IMG/VR virus record: IMGVR_UViG_3300047494_000058
Coordinates: 1 to 64,000 of that record
From: a virus
Length of the DNA stretch: 64,000 nucleotides
Strand: one strand, 5' to 3'
Positions 34,795 through 42,466 of the stretch are shown here, piece after piece. The position numbers and the translations under genes were made by a program. The notes below the pieces were generated by a model. That model did no database searches. It had not been told where the DNA came from and saw only the letters and a program-made list of their open reading frames with translations. How positions within the stretch are numbered: position 1 is the first letter of the stretch; every line of letters begins with the position of its first letter.

Positions 34795-35132
34795 GACTGG
34801 CCGCCCTCAAACGAATTGAGCGCAAGCATCGCCAGCAGGAACGACCGAGACTTGAGCGACCCGCCCTCGTTCCGGGCCTGGCGCAGCAGCACCATGCCCT
34901 CCTGGAAGTTGGGCGCCGGCACCGGCACCGGCACGGCCTGCACGACCGTGACCGCCCGGCCGGACGTCTTGCCCTTCTTGCGGGCGCGGTTCACGATCTT
35001 CTGCGGCGCCTTGTGCCGGTGTACGGTCGAGGGCGACACCTTGAGTTTCTTGGCGGTCTCCACTATCGTCGCCCCTGCCGCGGTGTTGTCATAGATCGCC
35101 TGCTTCACCGCAGGGTCGAGGTCGCGGCTCAT
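34791..35132 (-). CDS. HTH DNA-binding protein
   Basis: 113 residues. Residues ~8-42 (AVKQAIYDNTAAGATIVETAKKLKVSPSTVHRHK) form a classic helix-turn-helix like those of resolvases and sigma-type regulators. A basic linker (NRARKKGKTSGR) follows. Probably a phage transcription regulator. Overlaps neighbours by 4 nt. Confidence 0.65.
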   Translation of the reverse strand: MSRDLDPAVKQAIYDNTAAGATIVETAKKLKVSPSTVHRHKAPQKIVNRARKKGKTSGRAVTVVQAVPVPVPAPNFQEGMVLLRQARNEGGSLKSRSFLLAMLALNSFEGGQS

Positions 35133-35356
35133 GACGCCTTCCTCGGCTGCCGGCGCTGGCCCTTCTTGCGTGACGGCCCCTTGGTCGCCAGCCGGGCCTG
35201 GTACAGCCGCAGGCGCTGGGTCCGCTTAGTGACATCGCTCGTCGGCCTGAGTTCCCACGACGCCATGTTGGCCTCACAATTGCTGCAGAACGGCCCCTTA
35301 GTTTCGTTGGGATACGGGCACGGTCCCGGCATTTCACATTTTTTGCTCATTGACAC
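35129..35356 (-). CDS. Small zinc-binding, basic protein
   Basis: 75 residues. Four cysteines in the order CEMPGPC...CSNC can form a zinc ribbon; the C-terminus is strongly basic (KGPSRKKGQRRQPRKAS), suggesting nucleic acid binding. Unknown family. Confidence 0.55.
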   Translation of the reverse strand: MSMSKKCEMPGPCPYPNETKGPFCSNCEANMASWELRPTSDVTKRTQRLRLYQARLATKGPSRKKGQRRQPRKAS

Positions 35357-35657
35357 TATCCTCTATATGGTACGGGTGATCTTTCGGCTTCAAACAGATG
35401 TGACATATCTTCGAACGGACGCGCTCCATGAAAACATGCTTGAGATCGCGCTGGAATTTCTTCTGTGCATTAACCAGGCACAGATAGTGGAACCTCTCGA
35501 ACGGGTGACCGATGGATACGCGACCCTGCAGCACCGGGTCCTTCCGCCGGCCCGGACGGCCACAGATGTGGCATACCGGACCGGTGGTAGCCACCCCCGA
35601 TCCTAAGGCGGAGGGCGACCCCTCCGCTTTGGCCGTCTTGGGCCTCGTCAGCCTCAC
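35334..35657 (-). CDS. Zinc-ribbon HNH-like small protein
   Basis: 107 residues with two CHIC motifs (VCHICGRPGRR near 30 and ICHICLKPKD near 87). This resembles recombination endonuclease VII-type or treble-clef zinc proteins, but a complete His-containing catalytic motif could not be assigned. Overlaps the helicase gene's 3' end by 4 nt. Zinc binding is likely; a nuclease role is speculative. Confidence 0.5.
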   Translation of the reverse strand: MRLTRPKTAKAEGSPSALGSGVATTGPVCHICGRPGRRKDPVLQGRVSIGHPFERFHYLCLVNAQKKFQRDLKHVFMERVRSKICHICLKPKDHPYHIEDSVNEQKM

Positions 35658-37117
35658 TGCGGCATCTCAATCAGGATCAGGGTCTCCATGGCGCGGGTCG
35701 TGGCGACGTAGCACAGGTTGCGCTCCTGTTGCTGCTCCCAGGGCTGACGGGCACGCTTCGAGGGGCACTGGCTGGAGTTCAGCCAGAACACGCGCTTCGC
35801 CTCCAGGCCCTTGGCCTTGTGGATTGTCGCCAGGTGCACGGCGTGGCTGCGCTCGGCGAACATGGAGTCGATGACGGCCAGCAGGCCGGCAACCGTGAAC
35901 TTGTCCTCGTCCAGGCCGTCGATGATGCACATGATGCAGTCGGTCTTGTCCTGGATGTTCTCGGCCTTGTCTTCCTTGTTCTTGGCACGGGCCTTCTCGA
36001 CCTCGCGCTCGGTCCAGGTCGTCAGCTTCTGGGTGAGCAGCTTGACGTCGTCGCCGGCCCGCATACGAGCGATCAGGGCCTTGAGGCCCTGGCCGATCTC
36101 GCGGCCCATGATGTGCGCCGGGACGCGAGCCTTGAACAGCTGGAAGGCCAGGCTGACGAGCGGCTTAGCAGTGCGGCAGACGACCAGGTCCTGGGGCTGG
36201 AACGTGGCCGGCGTGAACTCGGTACCCATGTACCGCACTTCCCCGGCGGGCGCGTTCGGGGCGGCCTCGATGTGGCTCACCCACTGGCGGGCATGCTCGA
36301 CAATGGCCGTCGGGCAGCGGTAGGAGACCGTCAGCGGCAGGCGGATGCAGGCGAACTCCTTGGCCATCGTCGCCAGCGACTCGGAGTCTGCGCCGCGGAA
36401 CCCGTAGATGGCCTGGGCCGGGTCACCGACCGCGATCAGGCGGGCGCCGGGCTTCATGACCTTGCGCAGGATGGCGCGCTGCAGGGCGTTGGTGTCCTGA
36501 GCTTCGTCAACGAACACGAAGTCGAATTTCGGCAGCACCAGGCCGTCGCGCACCGCGACGTACAGCAGGTCGTCGAAGTCCACCTCGTGGGAGGCGTTGC
36601 TCTTCTCCAGCAGCGCCTGAGCGTACTCGACCGCGGTGGAGTAGCTGGCCTTCTCATCGTCCAACTCCAGATCGAAGTGGTCGACCAGGTCGCGCCAGAC
36701 CATGACTTGGTCGATCTCGGTCCAGATGCCGATGCCGACCTGCTTGGCCAGGCTCACCAGCCGGCAGGCGAACCGGCCGTACATCTTGGCGTCCTTCTCG
36801 GTCATCATGCCGTCGACCAGGTCGCGCAGCTTGTCGCCGTTAACGTCGCGGACGTTCTTGTGGCGGGTGACCGCGCTGTAGGTCAGGGAGTGGAACGTGC
36901 GGGCATTGACGCCGCGATTTTTGAGTTCGGTGGCGATCGACTTGTTGAAGGCCAGGAACAACGTGCTGCCCGTCACGCGCTTTAGCGCCTCGACAATCGT
37001 GGTGGTCTTGCCTGAGCCGGCGACGGCCTCGACAATCGCGTTGCCTTCGCCGCTCTCGGCGAAGTTGAAAACATTGGTCTGAAGCGGCGACCAGCTGCGA
37101 ATCATTGAATTGTCCAT
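35654..37117 (-). CDS. SF1 (UvrD-like) DNA helicase
   Basis: 487 residues. Walker A AVAGSGKTT (Lys37), motif II FVDEAQDTN, motif III GDPAQAIYGFRGAD, motif IV-like VSYRCP, and C-terminal VHLATIHKAKGLEAKRVF and VATTRAM. A complete UvrD/Rep-type superfamily 1 helicase, slightly smaller than bacterial UvrD. Probably unwinds DNA in replication or recombination. Preceded by a strong leftward promoter at 37156-37184 and an ATAGAGGATA ribosome site. Confidence 0.88.
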   Translation of the reverse strand: MDNSMIRSWSPLQTNVFNFAESGEGNAIVEAVAGSGKTTTIVEALKRVTGSTLFLAFNKSIATELKNRGVNARTFHSLTYSAVTRHKNVRDVNGDKLRDLVDGMMTEKDAKMYGRFACRLVSLAKQVGIGIWTEIDQVMVWRDLVDHFDLELDDEKASYSTAVEYAQALLEKSNASHEVDFDDLLYVAVRDGLVLPKFDFVFVDEAQDTNALQRAILRKVMKPGARLIAVGDPAQAIYGFRGADSESLATMAKEFACIRLPLTVSYRCPTAIVEHARQWVSHIEAAPNAPAGEVRYMGTEFTPATFQPQDLVVCRTAKPLVSLAFQLFKARVPAHIMGREIGQGLKALIARMRAGDDVKLLTQKLTTWTEREVEKARAKNKEDKAENIQDKTDCIMCIIDGLDEDKFTVAGLLAVIDSMFAERSHAVHLATIHKAKGLEAKRVFWLNSSQCPSKRARQPWEQQQERNLCYVATTRAMETLILIEMPQ

Positions 37118-37155
37118 GTCTCTATCCTCTATATTGATGAACCGACCGAGATTTT

Positions 37156-37184
37156 ATTAGAACATGCCGGCCGGGGTTTGTCAA
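37156..37184 (-). promoter_or_regulatory. Leftward sigma70-type early promoter for the SF1 helicase gene
   Basis: On the minus strand TTGACA, 17 nt, then TCTAAT, with GCATGT before the -10 element. It lies just upstream of the 35654-37117 start and its GAGGATA ribosome site. Part of a recurrent family in this block. Confidence 0.75.
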
Positions 37185-37445
37185 TTATCTCAGCTGCGAG
37201 TCCATCGGAGCGCGGCGGTTGTGCTGCGTGGCGCGAAACTCGGCGTCGTGTTCAGCCTGGCAGTGGACGCAGCGCACGGCGTGCGGCATCAGCTGCCGGC
37301 GCTGCACCGGGATCAACTCGCCACAGCCCTTGCAATCCGCCCGGCCGGGGCCGGCCGCCTGGCCGCGGGCACGGGCAACCGCGTCCGCGATCGTTGCATC
37401 GATCTGGTCCTGCACCGCCCCGTCCCGTGTGAATCCGCTGCTCAT
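37185..37445 (-). CDS. DksA/TraR-type zinc finger protein
   Basis: 86 residues. DCKGCGELIPVQRRQLMPHAVRCVHCQ contains the C-x2-C...C-x2-C zinc finger and I-P-x-x-R-R pattern of TraR/DksA proteins, after an N-terminal helix. TraR proteins bind RNA polymerase secondary channel and mimic DksA/ppGpp, so this could reprogramme host transcription. Short family form, as TraR. Confidence 0.78.
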   Translation of the reverse strand: MSSGFTRDGAVQDQIDATIADAVARARGQAAGPGRADCKGCGELIPVQRRQLMPHAVRCVHCQAEHDAEFRATQHNRRAPMDSQLR

Positions 37446-37496
37446 AAACCCCGCCCCGTGCTGTGTGTCGATTTTACCACGCCGTCCCGCGGTGTA

Positions 37497-37811
37497 CTAG
37501 TAGCCGCGGTACCGGAGTTTGAACCCGTCCTTGCCCAGGGTCTTGAGGTCGGCCAGGCGCTCCTCGCACACCGACACCAGCCGCTCGTACTTGCGGACCC
37601 GCATGGTCGCCCGCATCTTAGCGCCCAGCCAGGTCTTGCCCTTGTAGGCGTCCGTGCGGGACTTGTCGACGCGGGCCTCCGCCAGGTTGCGGCGATAGTT
37701 GTCCAGGACTTCGGTGAGCCCCTTTTCGCCCGACTCCTGCGTGGCGTAATATGCGAACGCCTGCTCTGTAACGAGGCCGATCAGCTTCCAGTGGTGACGT
37801 GCGATCTTCAT
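37497..37811 (-). CDS. Hypothetical helical protein
   Basis: 104 residues. Strongly helical, basic (RVDKSRTDAYKGKTWLGAKMRATMRVRKYERLVSVCEERLADLK). Own promoter family member immediately upstream (37847-37875) and a GAGGATAG ribosome site. No family recognised. Confidence 0.6.
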   Translation of the reverse strand: MKIARHHWKLIGLVTEQAFAYYATQESGEKGLTEVLDNYRRNLAEARVDKSRTDAYKGKTWLGAKMRATMRVRKYERLVSVCEERLADLKTLGKDGFKLRYRGY

Positions 37812-37846
37812 TGCTTCTATCCTCTATGTTGAAATCCCGAGAGCAC

Positions 37847-37875
37847 ATTACACCACACCTCGGGCTCTTGCACAA
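37847..37875 (-). promoter_or_regulatory. Leftward early promoter
   Basis: Minus strand TTGTGC, 17 nt, TGTAAT; preceded by GTG next to the -10. Located between 37848-38066 (inside its 3' end) and the start of 37497-37811. Confidence 0.6.
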
Positions 37876-38066
37876 TTCCCCGGGCGCAGCAGCGCCTCGC
37901 CAGCACAGGTGGGGCAATAAGTCTCGGACACGGGGTCATATGGGTCGCCCTCGCAGGTCGGGCACTTGTCGTAGACGGTGCAACCGGCGGCAGAGTTTAC
38001 CTCCAACTTGAGTGACCGGATGCGGCCTAGCAGGAACTCCTTCTCGCTGTATGTCTCCTTTACCAT
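37848..38066 (-). CDS. Zinc-ribbon protein
   Basis: 72 residues from ATG 38066, which overlaps the upstream stop as TGATG. KCPTCEGDPYDPVSETYCPTCAG gives a C-x2-C, C-x2-C zinc ribbon, preceded by a charged helix. Function unknown; perhaps nucleic acid or protein binding. Confidence 0.6.
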   Translation of the reverse strand: MVKETYSEKEFLLGRIRSLKLEVNSAAGCTVYDKCPTCEGDPYDPVSETYCPTCAGEALLRPGNCARARGVV

Positions 38067-38314
38067 CAATTCGTCGTCGCCATTTTGAGCTCGTGATCGC
38101 CGCACCAGTCGCGCATCGGGTCGACGGTCATCCAGCACGTGGCATGGATCGGCTGCGGTCCGTTAGGCGACTGAATGAACGTGCCAATGACCTGGCCCGG
38201 CCGGCGTCGGCAGGCACAAAGCGTCGACAGGTCCGGCAGGACCATCCGGTCCATGTACAGGCAGGTCGAGCATGAGCGCGGGTTCAGTTGGTCTTCGTAC
38301 TTGGTCTTATCCAT
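38066..38314 (-). CDS. Cys-rich small protein
   Basis: 82 residues with seven Cys (SCSTCLYMDRMV, LCACRRR, ATCWMTV, WCGDH), suggesting one or two zinc sites or an iron-sulphur site. Coupled to both neighbours by 1-nt overlaps. No family recognised. Confidence 0.55.
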   Translation of the reverse strand: MDKTKYEDQLNPRSCSTCLYMDRMVLPDLSTLCACRRRPGQVIGTFIQSPNGPQPIHATCWMTVDPMRDWCGDHELKMATTN

Positions 38315-38610
38315 CAGGGCCCCAAGGTGTTGGCAATCAATGTGGCATAGCCAGCGATGTCGTGCCAGCTGTCATAATGGTATGGGTCGCCGTTCAAGAT
38401 GCGCGCGATCTTTACCGAAATTATCGAAAGTGCTTCGCGCATATGCGGCGGGATCGGACGCCACCCGGCATCGTCAACTTCACTCTGCGGGTGCCAGTTC
38501 GGCGTGTTCATCATCACGGCCAGGAGCGCCTGCGAGATCTCGGACTGCTCGATGAAGCTGCCGTAGGTCTTGCCACGCTCCGCCAGTGTGGCCTGAATGT
38601 TATCAGTCAT
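38314..38610 (-). CDS. DUF6378-type protein
   Basis: 98 residues. LAERGKTYGSFIEQSEISQALLAVM and SIISVKIARILNGDPYHYDSWHDIAGYATLI match DUF6378, a small phage family with a nucleotide-enzyme-like helical pattern of conserved Glu, Lys, His and Asp. It overlaps the DatZ-like gene by 8 nt, hinting at a shared role in nucleotide handling. Activity unknown. Confidence 0.7.
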   Translation of the reverse strand: MTDNIQATLAERGKTYGSFIEQSEISQALLAVMMNTPNWHPQSEVDDAGWRPIPPHMREALSIISVKIARILNGDPYHYDSWHDIAGYATLIANTLGP

Positions 38611-39181
38611 TGGCTGCTCCTCGCGTCACATCGTCCACCATGACAGCCCATACCTCGTCGGCCGGCAGGCACGATTTCAGGACCCCGGGAACCTTCCCCC
38701 ACTGATAGGAGCCCTGTTTGGCCGCGGCCCCGTATGCAGCCCGGAATTGGTCGCGCAGGGACACCATGACGTGCCGGCGGTCCAGGCCGCCGTTTTGGTA
38801 GGCGAACAACGCGGTTTCGGTAATGTCGGCCAGCTTTACCACGGCGTCGACTATGGTGCCCTTATGGCCACGACCGCCCCGGACCTCGATCACGTCGCGG
38901 GCGTTCTCCTCGATCAGCCGGTAGACGTCGGGAGCCACCGCCTTGGCCGTGGCCGGGATGTCGCCCGTCAGCACTTCATGCAGGTCGTGGGCAAGTGCCC
39001 AGCGCTCGATGGCGGCCATGTCCAGCGAGTTGTGGTGATCAACGCCGATCGCCTCCGCGATGGCGCAGGCGATGTGGTACACGCGGTACTGGTGTTCGGC
39101 CAGCGACTGTGGGCGCGTGAGCGCTACAATCGTCCAGCGCTTGACCTCGGTCGCGCGCAGTGCTAATTCAAGGTTGGGCAT
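38603..39181 (-). CDS. datZ: DatZ-like HD phosphohydrolase (dATPase candidate)
   Basis: 192 residues, AAGGA 9 nt before ATG. HD-domain residues: His30 in SLAEH, His65-Asp66 in LAHDLHEVLTGDIP, Asp119 in VVKLADITE; the fold pattern matches YfbR-like 5'-deoxynucleotidases. Z-genome phage DatZ belongs to this HD group and removes dATP (to dA and triphosphate), so that only 2-aminoadenine nucleotide is incorporated. Assignment as DatZ rather than a general YfbR dNMP nucleotidase is inference from the PurZ, MazZ and DpoZ genes 3-6 kb away. Confidence 0.72.
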   Translation of the reverse strand: MPNLELALRATEVKRWTIVALTRPQSLAEHQYRVYHIACAIAEAIGVDHHNSLDMAAIERWALAHDLHEVLTGDIPATAKAVAPDVYRLIEENARDVIEVRGGRGHKGTIVDAVVKLADITETALFAYQNGGLDRRHVMVSLRDQFRAAYGAAAKQGSYQWGKVPGVLKSCLPADEVWAVMVDDVTRGAAND

Positions 39182-39468
39182 CGGGTAGATCCTTCGGGGT
39201 CACGGTAGAGGAGACCGCTGCGCATATGATAGCAGCGGCCGAAAGCGACGAAATCGCGGTCCACGTCCTTCGTCAGCGGCGCGCATTCGTGCGGTATGAG
39301 CCCGGAGTCCGGGCATACGATAGCGGGCTTGTCGGCCAGCGCCTGGTCGGGGTCGTCGCTGCGCATCACGCCGGTAGCGTGCAGGAGTGCGAAGACGCCT
39401 GCCCCTATAAGGCCGCCCAGCGCCGGCAACGCGATCTTGGACTCCCTCATATTACTCCAGGTACTCAT
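39163..39468 (-). CDS. Membrane-anchored hypothetical protein
   Basis: 101 residues. One membrane segment (~13-31, ALPALGGLIGAGVFALLHATG) with an extracytoplasmic-like C-terminal domain containing four Cys (IVCPDS, ECAPL, RCYHM, RCPTLN). ATG 39468 overlaps the upstream stop by 4 nt; ATG at codon 7 is an alternative. Confidence 0.55.
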   Translation of the reverse strand: MSTWSNMRESKIALPALGGLIGAGVFALLHATGVMRSDDPDQALADKPAIVCPDSGLIPHECAPLTKDVDRDFVAFGRCYHMRSGLLYRDPEGSTRCPTLN

Positions 39469-39764
39469 AACAGCGTCACCTTGCGACCCAGGCGCTGCGA
39501 CAGGTCGGCCTCGTAGTCCTGCACCTCGCGCCTCATGGCGTCGCGCACGGCCCGGTGGTATTCGATCTCGGTGAACACGCCTTTTTCCATGAGCAGCCGG
39601 GCCAGCGCCGCGTCGTTCACCATCGCGGAATTGATTCCGACCCGCACATGCTTGGGGTCGGCTATGTCCTGGTCGTACTGCAGCAGCATCTTAACGCCGG
39701 TCTGCATCGCGTGGGCCAGCGCCATGTACTCCTGGCGCAGCGTGTCGATAATGTCTTCGTTCAT
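39465..39764 (-). CDS. Hypothetical protein
   Basis: 99 residues, highly helical and charged (MNEDIIDTLRQEYMALAHAMQTGVKMLLQYDQ). Overlaps neighbours by 4 nt at both ends. No family recognised. Confidence 0.55.
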   Translation of the reverse strand: MNEDIIDTLRQEYMALAHAMQTGVKMLLQYDQDIADPKHVRVGINSAMVNDAALARLLMEKGVFTEIEYHRAVRDAMRREVQDYEADLSQRLGRKVTLL

Positions 39765-39958
39765 TTCTTCTCCTCGGGTTCGGGGATGCCCAGATGTTCG
39801 CGGATTAGCCGGCGCAGCTTGTAGGCGCGGGTAAAGTTCGGGGCCTTTAGGGCCTGCTGCAACAGGTCCTGGGCCACTAGTAGCTTAGCGTGCACGCGGT
39901 CGCGGTCGGCGACCATGGCCGTGAACCGCTGGTCCATGACCTTAAGCTCGTTCATCAT
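39761..39958 (-). CDS. Hypothetical small protein
   Basis: 65 residues, one helix with leucine heptads (DRDRVHAKLLVAQDLLQQAL) and a charged acidic tail (PEPEEKK). Coupled to neighbours by 4-nt overlaps. Confidence 0.5.
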   Translation of the reverse strand: MMNELKVMDQRFTAMVADRDRVHAKLLVAQDLLQQALKAPNFTRAYKLRRLIREHLGIPEPEEKK

Positions 39959-40233
39959 GGCTTTGAATCCGGTTCGGAAGTAGCCGCAGGGCTAGATTGT
40001 GTCGGTTTGACGAAGTTGGGCAGCCCCACACTGCGAAGAATCTCGTTACAGGCGTCCAGCAATCGGGGGTGAAAATAATACAGCCCAGCCATCTTCGTCA
40101 GCGCCGCCTCCAGCGCAGCAACGCGGTCGCTTGCGGCGAACAGGGCATCCCTATAACCAGGATGGGGAAAGCACACCTTGTCGTTTACCGCTCGAATGAT
40201 GGGCACCAAATCGTCCGATGTTCTGTCATCCAT
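39955..40233 (-). CDS. Hypothetical protein
   Basis: 92 residues: N-terminal helical domain and a Ser/Pro-rich C-terminal tail. Contains DRVAALEAALTKMAGLYYF. Unknown function. Confidence 0.5.
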   Translation of the reverse strand: MDDRTSDDLVPIIRAVNDKVCFPHPGYRDALFAASDRVAALEAALTKMAGLYYFHPRLLDACNEILRSVGLPNFVKPTQSSPAATSEPDSKP

Positions 40234-40756
40234 GAGGCACCTCTGTCTGAGATGCTGTCACTTCGCTCATCAGGATCGGCGCGAGGCCGGTCCATTCCGC
40301 CGACACACAAACGTAGCGTTCGTCCGGCTCATCGTCGTAGGCTTCGTGTGTTTTCATGACTCGCTTGCTGTGCATGTGGCCGTGGATGTTCTTGGCATAC
40401 CGGTACATCTGGTTCTGGTGGATCGGTACGTGGGTCAACAGGCAACCGTTGTACTCGGCGGCTCCGTAAATCTTGCCGAAGTAGGTTTGATAAACCTCCA
40501 GCGGATAGTGATCGTGGTTGCCCAGCACGAGGCGCTTGTAGCCATTCAGCGAAGCCAGCACCTTGTGCCCGTCCTTGCCGAAGAACACGTCCCCTAGATG
40601 CCACACGGTGTCCCGCTTGGTAACAACCGCATTCCATCGGGCCACCAGTTCGGCGTCATGGGCTTCGATTGTGTCGAATGGCCGCGCCTCCTTCTCGAAC
40701 TCTATGACCCGCTTGTGCCCAAAATGGGTATCCGAGATTACGAATACGCGGCTCAT
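40226..40756 (-). CDS. Calcineurin-like metallophosphoesterase
   Basis: 176 residues from ATG 40756, overlapping the upstream gene. Motifs: SDTHFGH (Asp9, His11), LGDVFFG, LGNHDH, THVPIHQ and NIHGHMHS, a complete two-metal metallophosphoesterase set. Small phage members hydrolyse phosphodiesters or nucleotides. The substrate cannot be told from sequence; next to nucleotide-metabolism genes a nucleotide or nucleic acid target is plausible. Confidence 0.85.
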   Translation of the reverse strand: MSRVFVISDTHFGHKRVIEFEKEARPFDTIEAHDAELVARWNAVVTKRDTVWHLGDVFFGKDGHKVLASLNGYKRLVLGNHDHYPLEVYQTYFGKIYGAAEYNGCLLTHVPIHQNQMYRYAKNIHGHMHSKRVMKTHEAYDDEPDERYVCVSAEWTGLAPILMSEVTASQTEVPHG

Positions 40757-40935
40757 GCGGCTGGGTCTTTTATGGGCGGTGGGCGAATCTCTGATCGCGC
40801 CAATTCCAGCGCCTGGTCCCAAGGCATTTCGCAGCCGTCGTACAGTTCGCGCGCCCTTCGACCTATCGCCAAATCCTCAGCGGTGGGTCCGCACAACCTC
40901 GTCGGGCTTTGCCTATACCATTCATCGAAGTTCAC
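40753..40935 (-). CDS. Hypothetical small protein
   Basis: 60 residues (MNFDEWYRQSPTRLCG...). Acidic-amphipathic helix near the middle. Overlaps the phosphoesterase start by 4 nt. Unknown. Confidence 0.5.
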   Translation of the reverse strand: MNFDEWYRQSPTRLCGPTAEDLAIGRRARELYDGCEMPWDQALELARSEIRPPPIKDPAA

Positions 40936-40963
40936 TACTCACCTCCCTTTGCAGATGCGGAGT

Positions 40964-41251
40964 TCACCGCGAACTCTCCAGATTACTCGCTGCAGTGAAC
41001 CCCAATTCATACGCGGCCTGCCTTATAGCCTCCTCGTCCAACTCGGCCTTAATGGCCCGCGACAGCCAGGAGCCCCACATCCGGTTGAGGTTCCCGTCCC
41101 GGTACTGACCGATGAACTCACCCGCGGTGTCGTAGGTGCCGCCCTCGGCGGGCCAGGAACCGGCCATGACCCGGCGCACCCAGCCCTCGAAGATCGGACG
41201 CTCCCTGTCCATCAGGGCGACGCGCTGCTCCATCGACTTGAACTCTTTCAT
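40964..41251 (-). CDS. Hypothetical protein
   Basis: 95 residues from ATG 41251; the frame is open to 41293 but ATG 41251 is preceded by an ATAGAGGATAG ribosome site. Charged, helical, with a Trp-rich central part (FEGWVRRVMAGSWPAEGG). Unknown. Confidence 0.6.
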   Translation of the reverse strand: MKEFKSMEQRVALMDRERPIFEGWVRRVMAGSWPAEGGTYDTAGEFIGQYRDGNLNRMWGSWLSRAIKAELDEEAIRQAAYELGFTAASNLESSR

Positions 41252-41262
41252 ATTGCTATCCT

Positions 41263-41523
41263 CTATTTGATAGACGCAAAACCCGCCGCCCACAACCGGT
41301 TTGACTCGTTACCGTCCGGATAAGGGTTCGTGCGCCCATCGTTCTGAATCGCATCCCGTTGTCCGCGCTCGTAGGCGCCCTGCACTCGATAATGCTCCAG
41401 TTCGGCGGCATCGGCGACAAGTAACCGCTCAACATCTCGCAACTCGACGTAATCGCCCATACCGCGGTCTTCGCGCATACCAACCACGGTCCAGTGTAGC
41501 ACACGGAGGTTTCTCGGCGTCAT
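41263..41523 (-). CDS. Hypothetical protein
   Basis: 86 residues from ATG 41523, which shares one base with the upstream TGA. N-terminal short hydrophobic strand then charged helix (ELEHYRVQGAYERGQRDAIQ). The open frame extends much further 5' but through the secreted protein gene. Unknown. Confidence 0.55.
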   Translation of the reverse strand: MTPRNLRVLHWTVVGMREDRGMGDYVELRDVERLLVADAAELEHYRVQGAYERGQRDAIQNDGRTNPYPDGNESNRLWAAGFASIK

Positions 41524-41885
41524 CACCGCACCACCACCGTGATCTGCGTCGGGACACCCGGCGTCTGGAACGGGATCGCCGCGCAGGCCGTCGCGCTCTG
41601 TGCCCCCTCCTGGCCATTTGCAACCGCAGTGACTGCAAAACACTGCGTCGTGCCGGGCGTGAGGCCCGCGCTGATCAGCACCCCAGTGTTGGCCAGGGCC
41701 GACTGCACCTTGACCAGGGTCGAGCCCTGTGCCGCCTGGTACACGTTGTAGGTCAGCGTCGCCGTGATCGTTGAGCCGTCGCTGTTGAGCGTCGGCGCCG
41801 TCCAGGACAACGATGCAGTAGGCGATGCCCAGGCTGCTGCAGCGATCACACAGCCAATCAACATACTGATAATCCGTTTCATCAT
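41523..41885 (-). CDS. Secreted fibronectin III-like protein
   Basis: 120 residues. Signal peptide (MKRIISMLIGCVIAAAAWA) followed by one FnIII-like beta domain (TASLSWTAPTLNSDGSTI...LTYNVYQA...TPGTTQCFAVTAV). Early-region location of an exported FnIII protein is unusual. The MM start permits two in-frame initiation codons. Function unknown; could act in the periplasm or on the cell surface. Confidence 0.62.
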   Translation of the reverse strand: MMKRIISMLIGCVIAAAAWASPTASLSWTAPTLNSDGSTITATLTYNVYQAAQGSTLVKVQSALANTGVLISAGLTPGTTQCFAVTAVANGQEGAQSATACAAIPFQTPGVPTQITVVVR

Positions 41886-41905
41886 TCATCTCCATGTGTA
41901 AGAAA

Positions 41906-42466
41906 CTATAATGCTCCGTCGGGCCCCAGCGGCGGACATTCGATGCAGTCGCAGCCCGGCGCCTCGCAGTGGTGCGGGTTATCGTGCTGGGTCCAGGAGT
42001 GCCCACATGTGGGGCACGCGGCAGGGCGCGGCAGGTTCGTGATCTCCGGCCCCTCATTGTGCGGCGTCGGTGTCGGGTTCAAGGGGTCGACGCGCCGCGG
42101 CAGGGCCGGATTCTCAGGGTCGTTGTCCTGCTCGCCGGTCGGCAGTGGCGGTATGCTTGTGCTCATGGGTCGCTCCTCGATGTGTTGTGCCAGGCCGGTG
42201 ACCTCGTCGAACACCCAGCGCCTGGCCTCGTTTATTTCCATCTTCTCGGCGATCGCCTTCGCGATGTTGATGTGGTTCATGCTGCAGTAGTCGAGCAGCA
42301 GGATGAAGACGTCGGCCGCCTCGTGCGGGCTCGACGGGTCAGCGATAAGCTCGCCCACCTCCTGGTATAGTTTGAGGAACACGCCGGCCGACGTGCGCTT
42401 GGGGAACTGCCGGCTGGCCCAGGCCGTCACGGCGCGCTGGACGTCGGAGAAGCTGTCCCAGTTCAC
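41906..42466 (-). CDS. mazZ: MazZ-like MazG pyrophosphohydrolase with C-terminal zinc region
   Basis: 186 residues from GTG 42466, which overlaps the purZ stop as GTGA; the upstream frame lies inside purZ and is a shadow. The MazG core shows YQEVGELIADPSSPHEAADVFI: Glu36, Glu39, Glu49 and Asp52, the metal-binding E-x2-E...E-x2-D signature, followed by a MEINEARRW segment. Residues ~105-180 are extra: Pro-rich, then six Cys and three His (CPTCGHSW...CEAPGCDCIEC), probably a zinc-binding tail. In Z-genome phages MazZ converts dGTP (and dATP) to dGMP, the substrate of PurZ. Linkage to purZ supports that role. Confidence 0.78.
   Translation of the reverse strand: MNWDSFSDVQRAVTAWASRQFPKRTSAGVFLKLYQEVGELIADPSSPHEAADVFILLLDYCSMNHINIAKAIAEKMEINEARRWVFDEVTGLAQHIEERPMSTSIPPLPTGEQDNDPENPALPRRVDPLNPTPTPHNEGPEITNLPRPAACPTCGHSWTQHDNPHHCEAPGCDCIECPPLGPDGAL

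Noticed and set aside
35729-36985. 418-residue open frame on the plus strand
   Set aside because: Antisense of the SF1 helicase; no motifs.
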